Shown: positions 38,372-47,785, numbered from the stretch's first letter. The stretch is 64,000 nucleotides of DNA from Nocardia higoensis (GCF_015477835.1 NZ_JADLQN010000001.1:62001-126000); one strand, 5' to 3'. Notes: a model not told the origin generated them from the letters alone. A program made the numbers and translations.

Positions 38372-40204
38372 ATGACGCACTACCGCGCCGATGTCCGTGA
38401 CATCGAGTTCAATCTGTTCGAGGTACTGGGCCTGGACAAGTTGTTGGACAACGGGGCCTACGGTGACCTCGATGCCCAGACGGCCAAGACCATCCTGGCC
38501 GAGGTCGCGAGACTGGCCGAGGGGCCCGTGGCGGCGTCGTTCGTGGCCGCGGACCGCGATCCGGTTCGTTTCCTTCCTGACCAGCACACGATCGAGGTGC
38601 CGCAGGCGCTGCGTCGGACCGTCGAGGCCGTGCACGAAGCGGGCTGGTCGGCCTTGGGTGTTCCCTCGGATATCGGTGGCATCACCGCACCGGCGGCGTT
38701 GATGTGGGCGACCCAGGAGATGATCGCCACGGCGAATCCGGCGGCGATGTTCTTCCACATGGGTCCGCCGATGCACGCGGTGCTGTCCACCGAGGGGACA
38801 CCGGAACAGAAGCGCTGGGCTGAATACGCCTTCGCGAACCGCTGGGGCGGGACGATGGTTCTCACCGAACCGGAGGCCGGGTCCGACGTGGGATCGGGCT
38901 CGACCAAGGCGATTCAGCAGCCGGACGGCACCTGGCACCTCGAAGGAGTCAAACGCTTCATCTCCGGTGGCGATGTGGGCGACACCGCCGAGAACATCCT
39001 GCACCTGGTGTTGGCCCGCCCTGAGGGCGCGGCGCCGGGAACGAAGGGATTGTCACTGTTCGTGGTTCCCCGGGTCCTGTTCGACAGTGATACCTTCGAA
39101 CTCGGCGAACGCAACGGTGTGTATGTCACCGGTGTCGAGCACAAGATGGGACTGAAGTCGTCGCCGACCTGTGAGCTGTCCTTCGGTCTCGGGGATCGCC
39201 CGGCGGTCGGCTATCTGGTGGGTGGGGTCCACAACGGCATCGCTCAGATGTTCAAGATCATCGAGAACGCGCGCATGATGGTGGGCACCAAGTCCGCGGG
39301 TGCGCTGTCGGCCGGATACAAGGTCGCGCTCGACTATGCGAAGAACCGGGTCCAGGGCGCCGATATGACACGACTGGCCGACAAGAGCGCACCTCGCGTC
39401 ACCATCATCCACCACCCCGATGTCCGACGTGGCCTGATGCGGCAGAAGGCGTACGCGGAAGGCATGCGGGCGCTGTATCTGTACGCAGCGGCTTTCCTCG
39501 ACAGCGAGGTGGCCGCGCACTCGTTCGGAATCGACGCCGCTCTCGCCGCGCGCGTCAACGATCTGCTGCTGCCGATCGTGAAGGCGACCTGCTCCGAACG
39601 CGCTTACGAGGTGCTCACCGAATCGCTGCAGACTCTCGGTGGTTCCGGCTACCTCCAGGACTACCCGGTCGAGCAGTACATTCGTGATGTCAAGATCGAC
39701 TCGCTCTACGAGGGCACGACCGCGATCCAGGCCCAGGATTTCCTGTTCCGCAAGATCATTCGTGACGGCGGTGTCGCCTTCGGCTATGTGACCGACCGGA
39801 TTCGTGATTTTGTCGCCGCGAGCAGTGACACGCGACTGAGCGCTGAGTACCGCAGACTCGATCAGGCTCTCGCTGATGTCGACGCCATGTCGACGGCTCT
39901 GACCGCGCATGTCACCGCCGCGATGTCGGCTCCGGAGAGCATCTACACCGTGGGTCTCGGCTCGGTCCGATTCCTGCTCGCGGTCGGCGACCTCGTCATC
40001 GGCTGGCGGTTGCTCGAGAATGCGCAACTGGCTCTGCGTGCGCTGGATACCGGAGCCTCCGCCTCGGACGGTGACTTCTACGAAGGTAAGGTCGCCGCGG
40101 CGCGGTTCTTCGCCGCGAACGCGCTGCCGCTGCTGTCCGGGGTGCGCATCGTGCTGGACGGCCTGGACCCGGCGATCATGAGCCTGCCCGAAAGCGTGTT
40201 CTGA
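38372..40204 (+). CDS. Acyl-CoA dehydrogenase (long, FadE5-like)
   Basis: 610 aa from ATG 38372 with GAGGAG 7 nt upstream. It is longer than the usual ~390-aa enzyme, with an extra N-terminal helical region and a C-terminal extension of about 150 residues, as in FadE5-type long acyl-CoA dehydrogenases. Motifs: [11 protein letters not shown] (FAD/substrate loop), a VKRFISGGD segment, and [11 protein letters not shown] carrying the catalytic Glu. The reaction is alpha,beta-dehydrogenation of an acyl-CoA. It is transcribed alone and away from HxlR-1, with operator site A between them. It converges on the XRE-TetR gene. Confidence 0.92.
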   Translation: MTHYRADVRDIEFNLFEVLGLDKLLDNGAYGDLDAQTAKTILAEVARLAEGPVAASFVAADRDPVRFLPDQHTIEVPQALRRTVEAVHEAGWSALGVPSDIGGITAPAALMWATQEMIATANPAAMFFHMGPPMHAVLSTEGTPEQKRWAEYAFANRWGGTMVLTEPEAGSDVGSGSTKAIQQPDGTWHLEGVKRFISGGDVGDTAENILHLVLARPEGAAPGTKGLSLFVVPRVLFDSDTFELGERNGVYVTGVEHKMGLKSSPTCELSFGLGDRPAVGYLVGGVHNGIAQMFKIIENARMMVGTKSAGALSAGYKVALDYAKNRVQGADMTRLADKSAPRVTIIHHPDVRRGLMRQKAYAEGMRALYLYAAAFLDSEVAAHSFGIDAALAARVNDLLLPIVKATCSERAYEVLTESLQTLGGSGYLQDYPVEQYIRDVKIDSLYEGTTAIQAQDFLFRKIIRDGGVAFGYVTDRIRDFVAASSDTRLSAEYRRLDQALADVDAMSTALTAHVTAAMSAPESIYTVGLGSVRFLLAVGDLVIGWRLLENAQLALRALDTGASASDGDFYEGKVAAARFFAANALPLLSGVRIVLDGLDPAIMSLPESVF

Positions 40205-40219
40205 ACCGCTCTAGATCCA

Positions 40220-40253
40220 GTGGGGCCCGCGCGCGTCGTCACGCGGGGCCCAC
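40220..40253. terminator. Hairpin between convergent genes
   Basis: GTGGGGCCCGCG (40220-40231) and CGCGGGGCCCAC (40242-40253) pair over 11 of 12 positions, 16 bp after the acyl-CoA dehydrogenase stop and overlapping the end of the convergent regulator gene. There is no T-run, as usual in high-GC actinomycetes. Confidence 0.4.
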
Positions 40254-41132
40254 CGGGACAGGGTGGCCGCGCACCATGTCGATCGCGAATTCGGCGTAAC
40301 GTCGGGCAATCTCGTTCGGAGTGATCGGCCCGTCGGGTTGAAACCATTGTGGCAGTGACGTGCACATCGTGGCGATCGCGCGGGCGGCCTCCCGCGGATG
40401 GGGTGTCGCGAACTCCGCGGCGGCGATGCCCGCAGCGATGGCGTCGTCGAGGATGTGCTGAACCTCGTCGCGGCGCAGTGTGATTCGGGTCCGATCCGGT
40501 TCGTCGAGGCTGCGCATCTCGGTGGCGCCGATGAAGGCGAGGTCGGACCGGAAGGTGTGGAACAGGGCGAGCACTTCGACGACATTGGCGAACTTCTCGC
40601 TCGCGCGTACTCCGGCCGCTCGTGCCGCCGGGATACGCCACAGCAGCTCCGCCATGGCCAGGTCGAGGACGGCGACCAGGAGATGCTGCTTGCTGGGGTA
40701 GTAGTGGTAGATCCCGGCCACGCTCATGTCGGCCTTGGCTGCGATCATGCGCATGGTCGCGCCGTGGTATCCCATCGTGACGAAGGTGTCGATCGCGGCC
40801 TGCACCGGTGGATCGAGGACCAGTGGTTCGAACGCCCGCCAGCTTCCACCGCCGGGAGAATCGGCGATGGCGGCTCCGACGTTACCGGCGGCCTCGGCAT
40901 GCGGTGTTCGCAAGATCTCGAGTGTCGTGGTGCCGAGTTCGGCGGCGATGCGGTCGAGCCGGTCCAGGGTGACCGGCGTCTTGCCGTTCTCGATGGCGCT
41001 GAGAGTGCCCGCGCTGACCCCGATGCGCCCGGCGAGGCCGCGCAGTGACATACCGGCTCTGAGACGGCTTAGGCGGACCAGCGCGCCCGCCCTACCGAGG
41101 CCGGGTGCGGTGGCCCCCGCCTGATCTGTCAT
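40239..41132 (-). CDS. Fused XRE-TetR transcriptional regulator
   Basis: 297 aa. Residues ~15-72 form an XRE/Cro-type helix-turn-helix (MSLRGLAGRIGVSAGTLSAI with the ENGKTPVTLDRL tail). Residues ~105-155 form a TetR helix-turn-helix (TMRMIAAKADMSVAGIYHYY), followed by a TetR C-terminal ligand-binding domain containing LPQWFQPDG. Two different DNA-binding heads on one ligand domain is uncommon. TetR proteins near acyl-CoA genes usually respond to acyl-CoA thioesters. It is convergent with the acyl-CoA dehydrogenase gene and upstream of none, so its target is uncertain; the minus-strand phosphotransferase operon beside it is a candidate. Confidence 0.87.
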   Translation of the reverse strand: MTDQAGATAPGLGRAGALVRLSRLRAGMSLRGLAGRIGVSAGTLSAIENGKTPVTLDRLDRIAAELGTTTLEILRTPHAEAAGNVGAAIADSPGGGSWRAFEPLVLDPPVQAAIDTFVTMGYHGATMRMIAAKADMSVAGIYHYYPSKQHLLVAVLDLAMAELLWRIPAARAAGVRASEKFANVVEVLALFHTFRSDLAFIGATEMRSLDEPDRTRITLRRDEVQHILDDAIAAGIAAAEFATPHPREAARAIATMCTSLPQWFQPDGPITPNEIARRYAEFAIDMVRGHPVPVGPA

Positions 41133-41180
41133 GCGAATATCCTAGTCAGTCCGCCGGATGCCGGTCGGCGGGCGTCTCCG

Positions 41181-42218
41181 CTACAACCCGACCTCGTTCG
41201 CGGCGGCCGTGGCCGAGCTGAGCAGTGACAGGACATCGGCTTCTTCGGGCCGTCGCACGCTCGACCGGTTGCCGGGATTGTCCTTGGTGCGGCGCATGAT
41301 CCCGGCGTAGATCGCCGCGATCTTCCACAGGCCGAGCACGTACCAGAACCACAGTGCGTCGCTGCCGCGACCACTGGCTTCGGCGTATGCCCGCCCCATC
41401 TCCTCGAGTCCGGGGATTCCTGCCAGGGCGGGCATGCCGTGGCCGAAGGCCGGTTCGCCCGGTTTCGGCCAGTAGGCCAGGGTCGAGCCCATGTCGGCCA
41501 TTGGATCGCCGAGAGTGGACAATTCCCAGTCCAGAACGGCGGCGACAGCCCCGGTGGAGCGGGAGGTGATGACATTGCGCAGATGGAAATCGCCGTGGAC
41601 CAAACGGATTTCCTGCCTGACGGGAATCGCGTCGGTCAGTCGTGCGGTGAGGGCGTCGAACTCGCGATTGTCGCCTTGCCAGCTCGCGTACCATTGCCGG
41701 GTCCAACGCTGGAGCTGCCGCTGCGCGTAGGGTGCGTGGCTGGCCAGCGTGTCCAGGCCCGTCCGCTCCAGGTCGACAGCATGGACACGAGCCAGCGTCT
41801 CCACCATCGACAACGCGGTCGCGCGGCGCTGGTGCGGGGTGAGCGAGGCGAGGGCCTCCGCGGTGTCGTTGACATGCCCGTCGACGAATTCCATGAGCAC
41901 CGCGGGTGCGTCGCCGGCGACACCGGCCTCGGCGACGCCGAAGATCCGCGGCGTCGGTACATCTGTCGCGTCGAGCGCGCGCAGGATGCGTGCCTCGCGC
42001 ACGACATCGTGGGCCGAGGCGAGGGTATGCCCGAGCGGCGGCCTGCGCAGAACCCAGCGGCGTCCGACCTGGTCGCGCACCCAGTAGGTGAGATTGGACT
42101 GACCGAGGCCGATGCGGCCGAATCGCAGCGCACCGGAATGGGAGACGCCGATCGAGTCGAACCACGCCCGCAGTCCGGCCGAGTCCACACCCGGTATCGT
42201 CGTGAGATCAGTGGTCAC
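41181..42218 (-). CDS. Aminoglycoside-phosphotransferase-like (ACAD10/11-associated) kinase family protein
   Basis: 345 aa from GTG 42218, which overlaps the SDR stop (GTGA). Kinase-fold motifs: an N-lobe with GLGQSNLTYWV and WVLRRPP, the catalytic loop VHGDFHLRN (Asp base and Asn), and the LDWELSTLGDP Mg-binding motif. The family occurs beside acyl-CoA dehydrogenases in actinobacteria and fused to one in animal ACAD10/11, where a hydroxyacyl-CoA is phosphorylated and eliminated. The operon here is acyl-CoA dehydrogenase stub, SDR, kinase. A role in catabolism of hydroxylated acyl chains is more likely than antibiotic resistance. Confidence 0.87.
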   Translation of the reverse strand: MTTDLTTIPGVDSAGLRAWFDSIGVSHSGALRFGRIGLGQSNLTYWVRDQVGRRWVLRRPPLGHTLASAHDVVREARILRALDATDVPTPRIFGVAEAGVAGDAPAVLMEFVDGHVNDTAEALASLTPHQRRATALSMVETLARVHAVDLERTGLDTLASHAPYAQRQLQRWTRQWYASWQGDNREFDALTARLTDAIPVRQEIRLVHGDFHLRNVITSRSTGAVAAVLDWELSTLGDPMADMGSTLAYWPKPGEPAFGHGMPALAGIPGLEEMGRAYAEASGRGSDALWFWYVLGLWKIAAIYAGIMRRTKDNPGNRSSVRRPEEADVLSLLSSATAAANEVGL

Positions 42219-42991
42219 GAGCGCACCTCGGATCGGGGTTCGGCCGTGTAGGTGAGCAGCTGGCCGCCGTCGACGACCAGTGTTTCCCCGGTGATCCACG
42301 CCGCGGCATCGGAGACCAGAAAAGCGATCGCCTCGCCGATGTCCTCGGGTTCGCCGATACGTCCCAGCGGAGTGCCGACCGCGACGTGGGTTTCGTCGTC
42401 CTTCCACAGCGCCTCGGCCAGCTTGGTACGCACCACACCGGGGGCGACGGCATTGACGCGGATGCGAGGGGACAGTTCCATCGCCAGTTGCTTGGTGAGG
42501 TGGATCAGTGCCGCCTTGGACACGTTGTACAGGCCCAGGTCGGTACTGACCGACATTCCGTTGATGGAGGCGGTGTTGACGATGACACCGCCGTTGTCAC
42601 CCATCCACGCCTCGGCGGCCAGCTTGGTCCACAGGATCGGCGCCCACAGATTGACGTCGAACAATTTCGCGAAGCGGTGGTGCTCCTGGGCGATGATCGG
42701 ACCGAACGCCGGATTGGTTCCGGCGTTGTTGACCAGGATATCGAGGCGGCCGAAGCGCCGGACGACGGCATCGACACATGCACGCGCACTGGCTTCGTCG
42801 GCGGCGTGTGCCGCGAAACCGATAGCGGTGCCGCCGATCTCGTCGGCCGCGGCGTTCGCCGAAGCCGACGATCGGGCGGTGACCACGACGTCGGCCCCGT
42901 CGGCCGCCAGCGCCTTCGCCGCGGCCAGCCCGATGCCGCGCGAGGCGCCGGTGACGATCGCGACCCGGCCCGCGAACCGTTGCCGGCTCAC
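42215..42991 (-). CDS. Short-chain dehydrogenase/reductase
   Basis: 258 aa. Classical SDR: TGASRGIG, NNAGTNP, catalytic Ser in NTASING, Tyr-x3-Lys in YNVSKAAL, and PGVVRTKLAE. The C-terminus WITGETLVVDGG is typical of FabG-like SDRs. It is translationally coupled at both ends (ATGA overlap with the acyl-CoA dehydrogenase stub, GTGA with the kinase gene). The likely role is oxidation of a hydroxyacyl-CoA in the catabolic island. Confidence 0.9.
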   Translation of the reverse strand: MSRQRFAGRVAIVTGASRGIGLAAAKALAADGADVVVTARSSASANAAADEIGGTAIGFAAHAADEASARACVDAVVRRFGRLDILVNNAGTNPAFGPIIAQEHHRFAKLFDVNLWAPILWTKLAAEAWMGDNGGVIVNTASINGMSVSTDLGLYNVSKAALIHLTKQLAMELSPRIRVNAVAPGVVRTKLAEALWKDDETHVAVGTPLGRIGEPEDIGEAIAFLVSDAAAWITGETLVVDGGQLLTYTAEPRSEVRS

Positions 42992-43173
42992 CGCGAGGCC
43001 CCGGCCGGCGCGATGTCGGCGCCACGATCCGGCGTCGAGTAGTTGCGCTGGTGCGGATCACCGGACTCGGCGATCTGGCGTTCGTAGACCGGTTCGGCCG
43101 GATAGACGAACTCCTCCATGAACTCGAGCAGCTCCGCGCGGTACCGCTGAGAGCGCTCGGACATTGCGAACAT
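42988..43173 (-). pseudogene. N-terminal remnant of an acyl-CoA dehydrogenase (ACAD10/11 type)
   Basis: 61 codons from ATG 43173, which keeps a good ribosome site (AGGAGACACC). The residues LLEFMEEFVYPAEPVYERQ and the following ESGDPH are the normal N-terminus of ~400-aa acyl-CoA dehydrogenases found with this SDR and kinase pair. Only about 50 residues remain before the sequence diverges and stops in an ATGA overlap with the SDR gene. The body of the enzyme has been lost, probably by an internal deletion that preserved translational coupling. A working small protein cannot be excluded. Confidence 0.7.
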
Positions 43174-43544
43174 GGTGTCTCCTGGAGTGGACGTCGCGAG
43201 GGCCGCGCGGTGTCGCGCGCTGCGGCGCTCCGACAGGCCGACGGAAGGTTGAGCCGACCGTTCGTTCGGTAGATTGTGTTCAGGGGCACGGTAGCAAAGC
43301 GGGTAATAGCTGTCCAGAGTGCCTATCATGCCGGTGATTCGCGCGCAGCTGTGAGTCGATTGTGTTCAGAATTGCTGAACATAATCGCTATGTCGTGGGC
43401 GGGCGCAGGTGTGGACCCATCGGAGCGGGCGTGTCTCGAATCTCGCGAATGGTCGCGCCTCGGGGGGTAGCGCGGGCGGCTCGACGTGAAGTAGGTTACT
43501 TCAACTATACGAGTGACTAGCTCCACTGATATAGGCAGGAACCG
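43174..43544. promoter_or_regulatory. Divergent intergenic region with operator site B
   Basis: 371 bp between the dehydrogenase-stub operon and the acid:CoA ligase gene. It contains the operator-like element at 43497-43518 and ATAGGCAGGAACCG before the ligase ATG. The middle part is less GC-rich than coding DNA. No gene was found in it. Confidence 0.5.
43497..43518 (-). promoter_or_regulatory. Shared catabolic operator, site B
   Basis: On the minus strand it reads AGTCACTCGTATAGTTGAAG..., one of the best matches to the shared element. It ends 27 bp before the ATG of the acid:CoA ligase, so a bound protein would cover that gene's promoter or leader. Confidence 0.65.
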
Positions 43545-45089
43545 ATGGAAACAACCACCTCGCGCCCCGCGCGCCATGTCGACGGCACCTGGGTGGAGAA
43601 TCTGGCCGACATTCTGCGCAAACAGGCGATCGCCACACCCGATGGTGTCGCTGTCGTCGAGAACGGGAATTCCACTACCTACGCGGAGTTGAACGCGCGG
43701 GCCGACCGGCTGGCACAGGCGCTCGTCGCCGATGGCGTAGCTCCCGGTGACCGGGTGGGGCTGGTTGTTCCCAACTCGGTGCAGTACTTCGAGGTGCTGT
43801 TCGGAGTCGCCAAGGCCGGGGCGATCGCCGCCGTTGTCAGCGACCGCCTTTCGGCGCCGGAAGTCGCCGCGATCCTGGCCGATGTGTCACCCAGGGTGGT
43901 GATCGGGCGGCACGACGGTCTGCGCGAGCCGGTGAACGGGGCACGGCGTGTGCTCGCTTCGGACGAGGACTACCAGGCGTGGCTCGACGCCGCCGAACCC
44001 GGCGACCCGGCGATTCCGGTCGCCCCCTCGGCTCCGGTGGTCATGCAGTTCTCCTCGGGCACCACCGGCAAACCGAAGGGCATCCTGCTCACCGGTCGCG
44101 GACTCGGTTTCGCCCTCGCCGAACTCCAGAAGCTGCTCGACATCGATGCTACCTCGGTGGCTCTCGCGCCCGTCCCCTTCTCGCACGTGACGGGTCTGGG
44201 GTTGGCGCTCGTGTCGACACTCGGCGGGGCCACCTTGGTGCTGGACATCGCGACCGACCCCGCGGCCTTCGTAGCGCAACTGATCGGCGAACGCGTATCG
44301 CACGCGGTCATGGTTCCCACGCTGGTGCAGCGACTGGTGCAATCACCTCAGGTGGCATCCCTGGATTGGTCGGCGTTGCGCTACATCGTCTACGGTGGCG
44401 CGCCGATGCCGCTGGCCACGATCGAAAAGGCCACCCAGGTGCTGGGATGCAAGTTCATCCAGAGCTACGGATTGACCGAGTCGACCGGTGCGGTCACCGT
44501 CCTCGGTCCGGAGGATCACCTGTCGGCGGGGGCGGCCGAGCATCGGTTGCGCTCGGTTGGCAGGCCGAATTCCGCGTCCCCGATCCGCGTGGTCGATCCC
44601 GAAACCCTCGAAGACGTCGAGGTCGGCCGAGTGGGCGAGATTCTCATCGGTGGACCGCAGATCATGGCCGGCTACTACGGCGACGAAGCCGCCACCGCAC
44701 AGGCTGTCGTCGACGGATGGTTGCGCACCGGTGACGGCGGCAGCTTCGACAGCGACGGCTATCTGTATCTGCATGACCGGCTCAAAGACATGATCATCAG
44801 CGGCGGCGAGAACGTCTATCCCGCCGAAGTGGAAAGTGTGCTCAGCGGTCTGGACGGTGTCGCCGAGGCGGCGGTGGTGGGGATCGCGTCGGAGAAGTGG
44901 GGTGAGTCGCCGTACGCGGTGGTCGTGCTGCTGCCCGGGGCAGCCCTCACCGAAGCGGATGTCATCGCCTATGCCCGTGCCCGATTGGCACACTACAAGT
45001 GCCCGGTGGGGGTGTCTTTCGTGGACAGCCTGCCGCGCAACGCCTCCGGCAAGCTGCTCAAGCGTGTGATCAGAGAGCAGGTGGGCTAG
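43545..45089 (+). CDS. AMP-forming acyl-CoA synthetase / acid:CoA ligase
   Basis: 514 aa. Adenylation motifs: FSSGTTGKPKGILL, the GGAPMPL and SYGLTES core, TGDGGSFD, the hinge DRLKDMIISGGENVYP, and the late catalytic Lys in NASGKLLKR. It activates a free carboxylic acid to the acyl-CoA. Size and motifs fit medium-chain or aromatic acid ligases, but the substrate pocket was not resolved. Operator site B lies just upstream, and the gene converges on HxlR-2 with a 4-bp overlap. It is probably an entry step of the catabolic island. Confidence 0.9.
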   Translation: METTTSRPARHVDGTWVENLADILRKQAIATPDGVAVVENGNSTTYAELNARADRLAQALVADGVAPGDRVGLVVPNSVQYFEVLFGVAKAGAIAAVVSDRLSAPEVAAILADVSPRVVIGRHDGLREPVNGARRVLASDEDYQAWLDAAEPGDPAIPVAPSAPVVMQFSSGTTGKPKGILLTGRGLGFALAELQKLLDIDATSVALAPVPFSHVTGLGLALVSTLGGATLVLDIATDPAAFVAQLIGERVSHAVMVPTLVQRLVQSPQVASLDWSALRYIVYGGAPMPLATIEKATQVLGCKFIQSYGLTESTGAVTVLGPEDHLSAGAAEHRLRSVGRPNSASPIRVVDPETLEDVEVGRVGEILIGGPQIMAGYYGDEAATAQAVVDGWLRTGDGGSFDSDGYLYLHDRLKDMIISGGENVYPAEVESVLSGLDGVAEAAVVGIASEKWGESPYAVVVLLPGAALTEADVIAYARARLAHYKCPVGVSFVDSLPRNASGKLLKRVIREQVG

Positions 45090-46057
45090 ACCGCGGCATC
45101 GGCGGTCTCGATGAGCACCTGGTCGCCGTGTAGTTCGCGAGCGCAGTGCCCACATGCCAGGCGGGGGATCAGCGCCGCACCGCAGCTTCGATGGGTGAAC
45201 ACCATGGCCGGCCCCTCCGGTGCGCGAAACCAGTGCTGTCCCCAGAGGATCATGAGCGTGATCACCGGAAAGAAGGCCTCGCCCTTCGGGGTCAGGCTGT
45301 AGGTGACCCAATCCGGCCGCACCGGATTGGGTTCGGTGGTGACCACTTCCAGATCCTGGAATCGGCGCAGCCGATCGGCGACCATCGCCGGGGGTGCGCT
45401 GGTCATGTCGTGCAATGCGCCGAAGCGACGCGCCCCCATGAACAGTGCGCCGAGCATGGCGGCCGACCATCGGTTGCCGAGCAGTTCCATGGTGTGCGGC
45501 AAGATCTCGGAGGGGCGGTTCGCCGTTGTCGAGCGGCGTCGAGCGATCGAGGTGGGCACGCTTCGCGACCAGGCCCCGCTGGGACCGAGCGAGGCCGCCA
45601 CGTCATGCCGGGTGGCGGCCTGGCCGCAGTGTGCGCAAGTCAGTGCGGGGGTGAAGGTGGCGCCGCAGAGGGTATGGCGCATCCGGGGCAGCGGCGTCGG
45701 CGACGCGGGAGCCCATTGCTGCTCCCAGGCCCACATCATCAGCAGGATCGGCCAGACGCCGCGGCCGCGTTCGGTGAGCGCGTATTCGTAGCGCACGGGC
45801 CGCTGCGAATACTGGATCCGGTCGAAGAGATTCAGTTCGGTGAGCTGGTTCAGTCGTGTGGCGAGGACGGAATTGGAGATCCGGCCGCGGGCGATCCAAT
45901 CGCCGTAACGCCGGCAGCCTTGAATGGCGAAACGCAGGATCCAGAGGTTCCACTCGTCGCCGAGCGCTCCCAGGGTCACCGCGATCGCGTTGTCGCCGCC
46001 CGCGGGCAGTTCGGTGTGCGTATGCTGCGTTACCACACCTGTCAACTCTAGTGCCAC
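45086..46057 (-). CDS. Tandem-duplicated HxlR regulator 2 with two Cys clusters
   Basis: 323 aa if GTG 46057 is used; GTG 46036 is an alternative and neither has a strong ribosome site. Two HxlR winged-helix domains are present (starting at LGALGDEWNLWIL and MELLGNRWSAAML), each followed by the metal-binding-like cluster: RHTLCG...CAHC and HRSCG...CGHC. The layout is the same as in the regulators at 37160 and 47762, with clear paralogy but many differences. It is divergent from the DUF1295 membrane protein gene, with operator site C between them, and convergent with the acid:CoA ligase gene. Confidence 0.87.
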   Translation of the reverse strand: MALELTGVVTQHTHTELPAGGDNAIAVTLGALGDEWNLWILRFAIQGCRRYGDWIARGRISNSVLATRLNQLTELNLFDRIQYSQRPVRYEYALTERGRGVWPILLMMWAWEQQWAPASPTPLPRMRHTLCGATFTPALTCAHCGQAATRHDVAASLGPSGAWSRSVPTSIARRRSTTANRPSEILPHTMELLGNRWSAAMLGALFMGARRFGALHDMTSAPPAMVADRLRRFQDLEVVTTEPNPVRPDWVTYSLTPKGEAFFPVITLMILWGQHWFRAPEGPAMVFTHRSCGAALIPRLACGHCARELHGDQVLIETADAAV

Positions 46058-46159
46058 CGTGCGGTGGTGCCGGGGACCGCGTTCGGTCTCACTGTGGTCG
46101 CCCGCGCCGCACGCCCGGCCATCACGCTGCGCGGGAACTGTTATGGTCGATCAGGCGCG

Positions 46160-46180
46160 GTTACTCTGATAGTTGTAGTA
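46160..46180 (+). promoter_or_regulatory. Shared catabolic operator, site C
   Basis: GTTACTCTGATAGTTGTAGT(A), a near-consensus copy between HxlR-2 and the DUF1295 gene, about 78 bp before the latter's ATG and about 100 bp from the regulator start. Confidence 0.65.
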
Positions 46181-46257
46181 GCTTCGGTGTGAGTGGCAAG
46201 TATGCACCCCGGCTTTTTCGCCGTCGAGCCGAATCGGACGCGAGAATCAGGATTGAC

Positions 46258-47085
46258 ATGTTCGAATTCCCTTGGGGCGCTTTAGCGCTCAACTTCGTCG
46301 TGAGCACAGTCGCGGTCGTGGTGTTCATCGCGGCGATCATGATGACCGCCATCCGTATCCGCAATCAATCGATCATCGATATCTTCTGGGGTCCTGGATT
46401 CGTCGTGGTCGCCGTCGTCTCCTACCTGATGTCGGCCTCGAGTGAGGGCAACGACGTACGGCGGCTTGTCGTCCTCGCGCTGACCGCCCTCTGGGGCCTG
46501 CGTCTGGGCCTCTACATCGGCAACCGTAACCGCGGACACGGCGAGGATCCTCGCTATACCGCGCTGATGAAGCATCGGACCGGGTCTCTGGTCGGATTCC
46601 TCGTGCGCAAGATCTACGGGCTGCAGGGATTGCTCATCCTGGTCGTGTCGTTGCCGGTGCAGTTCGCTATGTACCAGAGCGCCTCGCTCGGAATTCTCGG
46701 TGCGCTCGGTGTGGCGGTCTGGGTGATCGGCTTCTTGTTCGAAGCCGTCGGTGACTGGCAGCTGTCGAGGTTCAAAGCGGATCCGGCCAATGCCGGACGG
46801 ATCATGGATCGGGGTCTCTGGGCGTGGACACGCCATCCCAATTATTTCGGTGACGCCTGTGTCTGGGTGGGACTGTTCCTGCTGGCGCTGGGCAGCCCAT
46901 TCGGTCTCATCGCCATCGTGTCGCCGGTGGTGATGACCCGGCTGCTGGTGAGCTACAGCGGCAAGGCGCTGCTGGAGAAGCGGATGCGCCGCAAGCGTGG
47001 CGAGGAGTTCGAGCGTTACGTGGCGCGCACGAGCGGATTCTTCCCGCGTCCTCCGCGCCGGGTGGACATCGACGGCGACAACTGA
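46258..47085 (+). CDS. DUF1295 / steroid-5-alpha-reductase-like membrane protein
   Basis: 275 aa with about six hydrophobic spans. The C-terminal LWAWTRHPNYFGD motif is the signature of DUF1295 proteins, related to steroid 5-alpha-reductases and isoprenylcysteine methyltransferases. Relatives reduce enone double bonds or methylate thiols at the membrane; which applies here is unknown. ATG 46258 is chosen because upstream in-frame sequence crosses the operator. It lies next to an HxlR gene and a decayed enoyl-CoA hydratase, suggesting a role with hydrophobic (terpenoid or steroid-like) substrates. Confidence 0.85.
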   Translation: MFEFPWGALALNFVVSTVAVVVFIAAIMMTAIRIRNQSIIDIFWGPGFVVVAVVSYLMSASSEGNDVRRLVVLALTALWGLRLGLYIGNRNRGHGEDPRYTALMKHRTGSLVGFLVRKIYGLQGLLILVVSLPVQFAMYQSASLGILGALGVAVWVIGFLFEAVGDWQLSRFKADPANAGRIMDRGLWAWTRHPNYFGDACVWVGLFLLALGSPFGLIAIVSPVVMTRLLVSYSGKALLEKRMRRKRGEEFERYVARTSGFFPRPPRRVDIDGDN

Positions 47086-47134
47086 TCGCGCCAGGTACGG
47101 ACGCGCCCGGTCGTTTCGGGCGGCCGGGCACCCT

Positions 47135-47785
47135 CGAGCCGAAACGCCGCGGCGGCCTCCGCTGGTCGATCGCCCCGCCAAAACGCAACGCGTTCGATTA
47201 CGCGATGTACGACGCGCTTCCGCGACGGGGTGGCGCGGGCCGACGCCGATCCGGCGGTGCGGGCGATCATTCTCACCGGCACGCCCGAACACTTCTGCGC
47301 GGGCACGGATCTGAGCGAACTGCGCGAGGTCGCACCGGGTACGCGTGCGCAGGACCGCCCCGGCCACACCGAGGCGGTCACTGGTTCCTATGGGAGGCTG
47401 TCAAGCCGGTCATCGCCGCGATCGACGGCCCCGCCGCCGGCCTCGGCGTCGAACTCGCCGCCCAGGCGGATCTGCGGATCGCTAGTTCACGGGCCCGCCT
47501 TTCCTGGATCTTCGTCCAGCGTGGTCTGATCTCCGACATCGGTGCGGGCACCTGGTTGCTGCCCGCCCAGGTGGGATCGCAGATGGCCGAACGTCTCGTA
47601 CGCTGGCGATCGCCCATGCCAAGCAGTTGATCAACGGTGCGGGTTCGCGTGATCGCGACAGTCATCTCGAGGCGCGTATCGTCGCGCTCACCGAATGTCG
47701 GCTCTCGGCGGATCACCGAGAAGGGGGGTGGGGGCGTTCTTCGAGCGTCGCTCCCCGCGATTCACGGGGCATCGATCCTGCCCTG
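47135..47785 (+). pseudogene. Enoyl-CoA hydratase/isomerase pseudogene with at least five frameshifts
   Basis: Crotonase-family segments appear in order but hop between all three frames: VDRPAK (47165), RNAFDYAMYDAL (47184), ADADPAVRAIILTGTPEHFCAG (from ~47230, split here by family landmarks), WEAVKPVIAAIDGPAAGLG (~47391), TLAIAHAKQLINGA (~47600), SADHREG, and FFERRSPRFTGH (to ~47778). The last shift is at a G6 run (47723-47728). Oxyanion-hole and active-site regions are recognisable, but no single frame covers more than about 80 codons of homology. The 3' end overlaps the convergent HxlR-3 gene. Neighbouring genes are intact, so decay rather than sequencing error is favoured. Confidence 0.8.

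Noticed and set aside
41181..42218. Antibiotic-resistance phosphotransferase
   Set aside because: The kinase fold is right, but the operon with SDR and an acyl-CoA dehydrogenase remnant matches the ACAD10/11-associated group.
46040..46060. Possible eighth operator copy at the HxlR-2 start (CAACTCTAGTG)
   Set aside because: Only about half of the core matches; it could be chance.
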